This document shows positions 61,184 through 64,000 of a DNA stretch of 64,000 bases, one piece after another (positions within the stretch are counted from its first letter, which is position 1; every line of letters starts with the position of its first letter). The notes under the pieces are model-generated. The model made no database searches. It worked only from the letters and a program-made list of their open reading frames with translations, and was not told the origin of the DNA. The translations under genes were made by a program, and so were the position numbers. Source of the stretch: an uncultured Bacilli bacterium (GTDB taxonomy: Bacteria > Bacillota_I > Bacilli_A > ML615J-28 > CAG-698); the NCBI GenBank assembly GCA_934096585.1, contig CAKOMG010000006.1, forward strand, positions 89,834 to 153,833, read 5' to 3'.

Positions 61184-61921
61184 ATGAAAGAATATGTTAT
61201 ATATAAAAATGATAAAAAACCTATTATATATGAAATTACATATGAACATGACGATTATGTTATCATTACAGGAATTAATTATCGTATTCAAAGAAAAGTT
61301 AAAAATTACGAAATAGAAAAAGCAAAAGAAGTTGATATAGACACAAAAAATACTAATTTTGCTTTTTTAAATAACAAATGTAGAAATAAAAAATATGTTT
61401 TAGGAACGATTTTACATGTAGATGCTGATAAAAATTATCTAGACAAATGCCTAGAATTATATAAAGAGATGGGGATACATGCGTATAGCGTTTTAACTAA
61501 TGAAAGTGATATTAGCAAAGTAGCGTCAAACATTAATTTAGAAGTCGAACCAGACGTTGTTGTTATTACAGGACATGATTATTATAATAATGAAGATAAA
61601 AAAGCGTTAGAGAATTATGCTAATACAATTAATTTTATAAAAGGAATGAAAGAGTTTAAAAAGAAATTCCCTAATAGTGTATATATAGTGGGTGCTTGCC
61701 AATCTAATTTCGAAGCATTAATAGCGAACGGCGCAAATTTTGCAAGTAGTCCTAAAAGAATTAATGTTCATATATATGATCCAGCTATCATAGCTATTAA
61801 GGTAAGCACAACAGCATATAATAAAATTGTAAATTTCGATTCTTTAAGCAATGCGATTGAAAACTTAAATGATGCTTATGGAGGCATAGAAACTATGGGA
61901 AAAATGAGAATACTTTACTGA
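61184..61921 (+). CDS. yabG: Sporulation-specific protease YabG
   Basis: 245 residues. The family pattern is visible throughout: VLGTILHVDADKNYLDKCLE, PDVVVITGHDYY, VYIVGACQSNFEALIANGAN, FASSPKRINVHIYDPA. In Bacillus YabG is a mother-cell, sigma-K-dependent cysteine-type protease that trims coat proteins; in clostridia it processes germination proteins. Bacillus YabG is about 290 residues, so this is somewhat shorter. It sits exactly where Bacillus has it, between rsmA and ispE, but veg and sspF are missing from the gap. Strong evidence for sporulation capacity. Confidence 0.93.
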   Translation: MKEYVIYKNDKKPIIYEITYEHDDYVIITGINYRIQRKVKNYEIEKAKEVDIDTKNTNFAFLNNKCRNKKYVLGTILHVDADKNYLDKCLELYKEMGIHAYSVLTNESDISKVASNINLEVEPDVVVITGHDYYNNEDKKALENYANTINFIKGMKEFKKKFPNSVYIVGACQSNFEALIANGANFASSPKRINVHIYDPAIIAIKVSTTAYNKIVNFDSLSNAIENLNDAYGGIETMGKMRILY

Positions 61922-61935
61922 AAGGAAAATGTAAA

Positions 61936-62796
61936 ATGCAAGTAATTAAAGCATATGCGAAAATTAACTTAGGATTAAAGGTTATAGGCAAAAGGAAAGA
62001 TGGATACCATAATTTAGATATGTTAATGGCAACGATAGATTTATATGATATACTGTATGTTGAAAAAAAAGAAGAAAATATAACTCTGATAGAAATGTCT
62101 GAAGAAGTATGTGATATGACAAATAATATTTGTTATAAACTAATCGAAAAGATAAAAAAAACATATAATATCAAAAATGGAATAAAAGTGGTTATTCAAA
62201 AAAATATCCCAAACGGAGCAGGCCTTGGTGGAGGAAGCGCAGATGCGGCAGCACTTCTTTGCTATTTGAATAAAGAATGGAAACTTGGAATGAGTATTCA
62301 AGATATGATTAATTTCGCAGAAGAAATAGGTAGTGATATTCCATTTTGTATAGTAAAAAGATTTTCTAGGGTAAGAGGAAAGGGAAAAATTGTTAATACG
62401 CTATCTATTTATGATGCTATATTGGACAAAGCTTTAATAATTATTCCTGATGTTAAACTCAGTACTAAAAATGTATTTAATGAATATAAGAAAACTGATA
62501 AAAAAAGTGGAAGCATTGCAAGAATAATTAAAAAAATTAAAAAACATGAAAATAATTTAGGGGTTATAAATGATTTGGAAGCGTCAGCAAATAGATTAAG
62601 TAATGGTTTGATTGAGAAAATAATTCAAGAATGCAAAGAAATGGGCATTATGAACACTTTTATGACAGGAAGTGGATCTGGAATTGTTGCACTGACTTTT
62701 GATCAACAACAAATGGAAAAAATTAAAGAATACCTAGAAAATAAATATAATAATATTAAGATTATTTATACTAACTTGAAAATGTATACATGTTGA
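61936..62796 (+). CDS. ispE: 4-diphosphocytidyl-2-C-methyl-D-erythritol kinase
   Basis: 286 residues of the GHMP kinase family. [20 protein letters not shown] at the start, the ATP loop [17 protein letters not shown] and [11 protein letters not shown]. It is an enzyme of the MEP isoprenoid pathway, so the organism makes isopentenyl diphosphate this way. After GSDIPFC the usual glycine-rich GG.A. stretch reads [13 protein letters not shown], a slight departure. AAAGG ribosome binding site, 14 bp after yabG. Confidence 0.93.
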   Translation: MQVIKAYAKINLGLKVIGKRKDGYHNLDMLMATIDLYDILYVEKKEENITLIEMSEEVCDMTNNICYKLIEKIKKTYNIKNGIKVVIQKNIPNGAGLGGGSADAAALLCYLNKEWKLGMSIQDMINFAEEIGSDIPFCIVKRFSRVRGKGKIVNTLSIYDAILDKALIIIPDVKLSTKNVFNEYKKTDKKSGSIARIIKKIKKHENNLGVINDLEASANRLSNGLIEKIIQECKEMGIMNTFMTGSGSGIVALTFDQQQMEKIKEYLENKYNNIKIIYTNLKMYTC

Positions 62797-62821
62797 AAAA
62801 ACAAAAATGTTATTGTATAAT
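62793..62821 (+). promoter_or_regulatory. Sigma-A-type promoter of prs
   Basis: TTGAAA, 17-base spacer, TATAAT, overlapping the ispE stop region and leaving a leader of about 45 bases. Confidence 0.75.
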
Positions 62822-62875
62822 AATAAATGTCATAAACAATCATATAAAATGATTAAAACCAACGGAGGATTAATA

Positions 62876-63847
62876 ATGGCACTTATTCATGGGTCACAAG
62901 TAAAAATTTTTGCTTTGTCCGCTAACAAACAATTAGGCGAAGAAATCGCTGAATATTTAGGATTACCGTTATCGGATTGTTCAACAGTGAGATTTGCAGA
63001 TGGAGAAGTAATGGTAAATATCACTGAAACGGTTAGAGGCCACGATGTTTTTGTTATTCAACCAACTTCTAATCCAGTAAATGAAAGTTATATGGAATTG
63101 TTAATTTTCATCGATGCTCTAAAGAGGGCTTCTGCAAAAACTATTAATATAGTTATGCCATACTATGGATATAGTAGGCAAGACAGAAAAGCTAGAGCAA
63201 GAGAACCTATTTCTGCAAAATTAGTAGCTGATTTGCTTCAACAAGCGGGAGCATCAAGAGTTCTTGCTATGGATTTGCATGCAGCTCAAATTCAAGGTTT
63301 TTTTAATATTCCAATTGATAATTTTGAAGCTTTGCCAATTTTAGTACAATATTTTAAGGACCAACAAATAGATGATATTGTAATTGTGTCTCCTGATCAT
63401 GGCGGAACAACAAGAGCGAGAAAATTTGCCTTGTACTTTGATGCTCCTATAGCTATAATAGATAAAAGAAGACCTAAACCAAATGTTGCTGAAGTGATGA
63501 ATATAATCGGTGATGTGAAAAATAAAAATGTTATAATTGTTGATGATATAATTGATACTGCTGGAACTATTACTGTGGCATCCAAAGCTTTGAAGGAAGC
63601 CGGTGCTAAAGATATATATGTAGCTTGCAGCCATCCGATTTTATCACATCCTGCTATTGAAAGAATTAATGATTCGCCAATTAAAAAAGTAATCACAACG
63701 AATTCTATACAAATATCAGAAGATAAAAAAACAGATAAAATTGTACAATTGTCTATTGCGAAAATCATGGGGCAAGGAATTCTAAATATAATAGATGGAA
63801 AATCAGTAAGTTATTTGTTCACCTATGATCCAAATAATAGATTATAG
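62876..63847 (+). CDS. prs: Ribose-phosphate pyrophosphokinase (PRPP synthetase)
   Basis: 323 residues from ATG 62876, preceded by CGGAGGAT; a longer frame from 62807 would begin upstream of the likely transcript start and is rejected. Motifs: [30 protein letters not shown] (PRPP-loop partner), [12 protein letters not shown], and the PRPP-binding [14 protein letters not shown]. Class I enzyme linking ribose 5-phosphate to nucleotide, His and Trp synthesis. Terminator follows directly. Confidence 0.96.
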   Translation: MALIHGSQVKIFALSANKQLGEEIAEYLGLPLSDCSTVRFADGEVMVNITETVRGHDVFVIQPTSNPVNESYMELLIFIDALKRASAKTINIVMPYYGYSRQDRKARAREPISAKLVADLLQQAGASRVLAMDLHAAQIQGFFNIPIDNFEALPILVQYFKDQQIDDIVIVSPDHGGTTRARKFALYFDAPIAIIDKRRPKPNVAEVMNIIGDVKNKNVIIVDDIIDTAGTITVASKALKEAGAKDIYVACSHPILSHPAIERINDSPIKKVITTNSIQISEDKKTDKIVQLSIAKIMGQGILNIIDGKSVSYLFTYDPNNRL

Positions 63848-63854
63848 CAATACT

Positions 63855-63885
63855 AAAAATCATTCTCTTAAAGAGAATGATTTTT
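63855..63885 (+). terminator. Terminator of prs
   Basis: AAAATCATTCTCTTAAAGAGAATGATTTTT: a perfect long stem with T run. Confidence 0.9.
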
Positions 63886-63948
63886 CATTTCTTAATAGTT
63901 AAAAAAGTGCGAATAAAACAAAAATTGAAAACATTTTTCAAATATTTC

Positions 63949-63977
63949 TTGACTTTTAATTTAAATTGTAGTATAAT
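63949..63977 (+). promoter_or_regulatory. Consensus promoter reading out of the window
   Basis: TTGACT, 17-base spacer, TATAAT, 23 bases before the window end. The gene it serves lies beyond position 64000. Confidence 0.8.
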
Positions 63978-64000
63978 AATATAGTATCAAGTTTTGTGAG

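Noticed and set aside
1..64000. Mollicute genetic code (UGA as tryptophan)
   Set aside because: Several genes end in TGA at the expected family length (jag, mnmE, rnpA and the ABC transporter at 33549), and tryptophan is read from TGG.

Overview
The window is AT-rich bacterial chromosome around the replication origin of a Gram-positive member of the Bacillota. The core genes (dnaA, dnaN, yaaA, recF, gyrB, gyrA, rpmH, rnpA, yidC, jag, mnmE), the delta subunit of RNA polymerase, T-box leaders and RNase M5 all point to a Bacilli/Erysipelotrichia-like lineage. UGA is a stop codon here (for example at the ends of mnmE, jag and rnpA), so this is not a UGA-recoding mollicute. Four genes of endospore formation or germination (bofA-like, cwlJ-like, gerQ, yabG) suggest an endospore former or a recent descendant of one. 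No tRNA, rRNA, CRISPR array, transposase or integrase was seen.

Layout. 1-10.3 kb (minus strand): formate-THF ligase (cut by the window edge), a small DUF3006-like protein, a ComEC-like metallo-hydrolase lipoprotein, a cupin, rpoE, a missed 59-residue BofA-like gene, surE, two tandem DHH phosphoesterases and sbcCD. 10.4-11.8 kb (plus): cwlJ-gerQ and a HIT protein. 11.8-19.6 kb (minus): a zinc-ribbon membrane protein, serS with a T-box leader, gyrA, gyrB, recF and yaaA. 19.64-22.24 kb: about 2.6 kb without genes, filled with clusters of an 8-bp element (TTTATGTA and its inverse). 22.2-23.3 kb (plus): a ribbon-helix-helix protein and a ParA ATPase. 23.4-25.9 kb (minus): dnaN and dnaA. 25.94-26.16 kb: a DnaA-box cluster where gene direction diverges, i.e. 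oriC. 26.2-39 kb (plus, except Fic): a membrane protein, rpmH-rnpA-yidC-jag, a Fic protein, a papain-like amidase with a MacB-type ABC transporter, mnmE, another membrane protein, a secreted endonuclease I lipoprotein and a PII-like/antiporter pair. 39-41.6 kb (minus): asnS with a T-box, and a Na/Pi symporter-like protein. 41.7-64 kb (plus): an Ig-like surface protein, dnaX-ybaB-recR, a CUT1-type ABC transporter with a thermonuclease lipoprotein and two OB-fold lipoproteins, NERD-HRDC, rnmV-rsmA-yabG-ispE and prs.

The most unusual part is the plasmid-like partition locus set inside the classical dnaA-dnaN-yaaA-recF-gyrBA cluster. It has a ParA without a ParB, a small ribbon-helix-helix partner with a disordered tail, and a centromere-like array of more than 20 repeat clusters, partly spaced about 100-125 bp apart. 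The usual soj/spo0J (parA/parB) pair is not in the window. I infer a type Ib-like (ParF/ParG-like) segregation system serving the chromosome origin. A second notable unit is the operon joining a sugar-type ABC transporter to a surface thermonuclease and OB-fold lipoproteins, which may be a nucleic-acid scavenging system.
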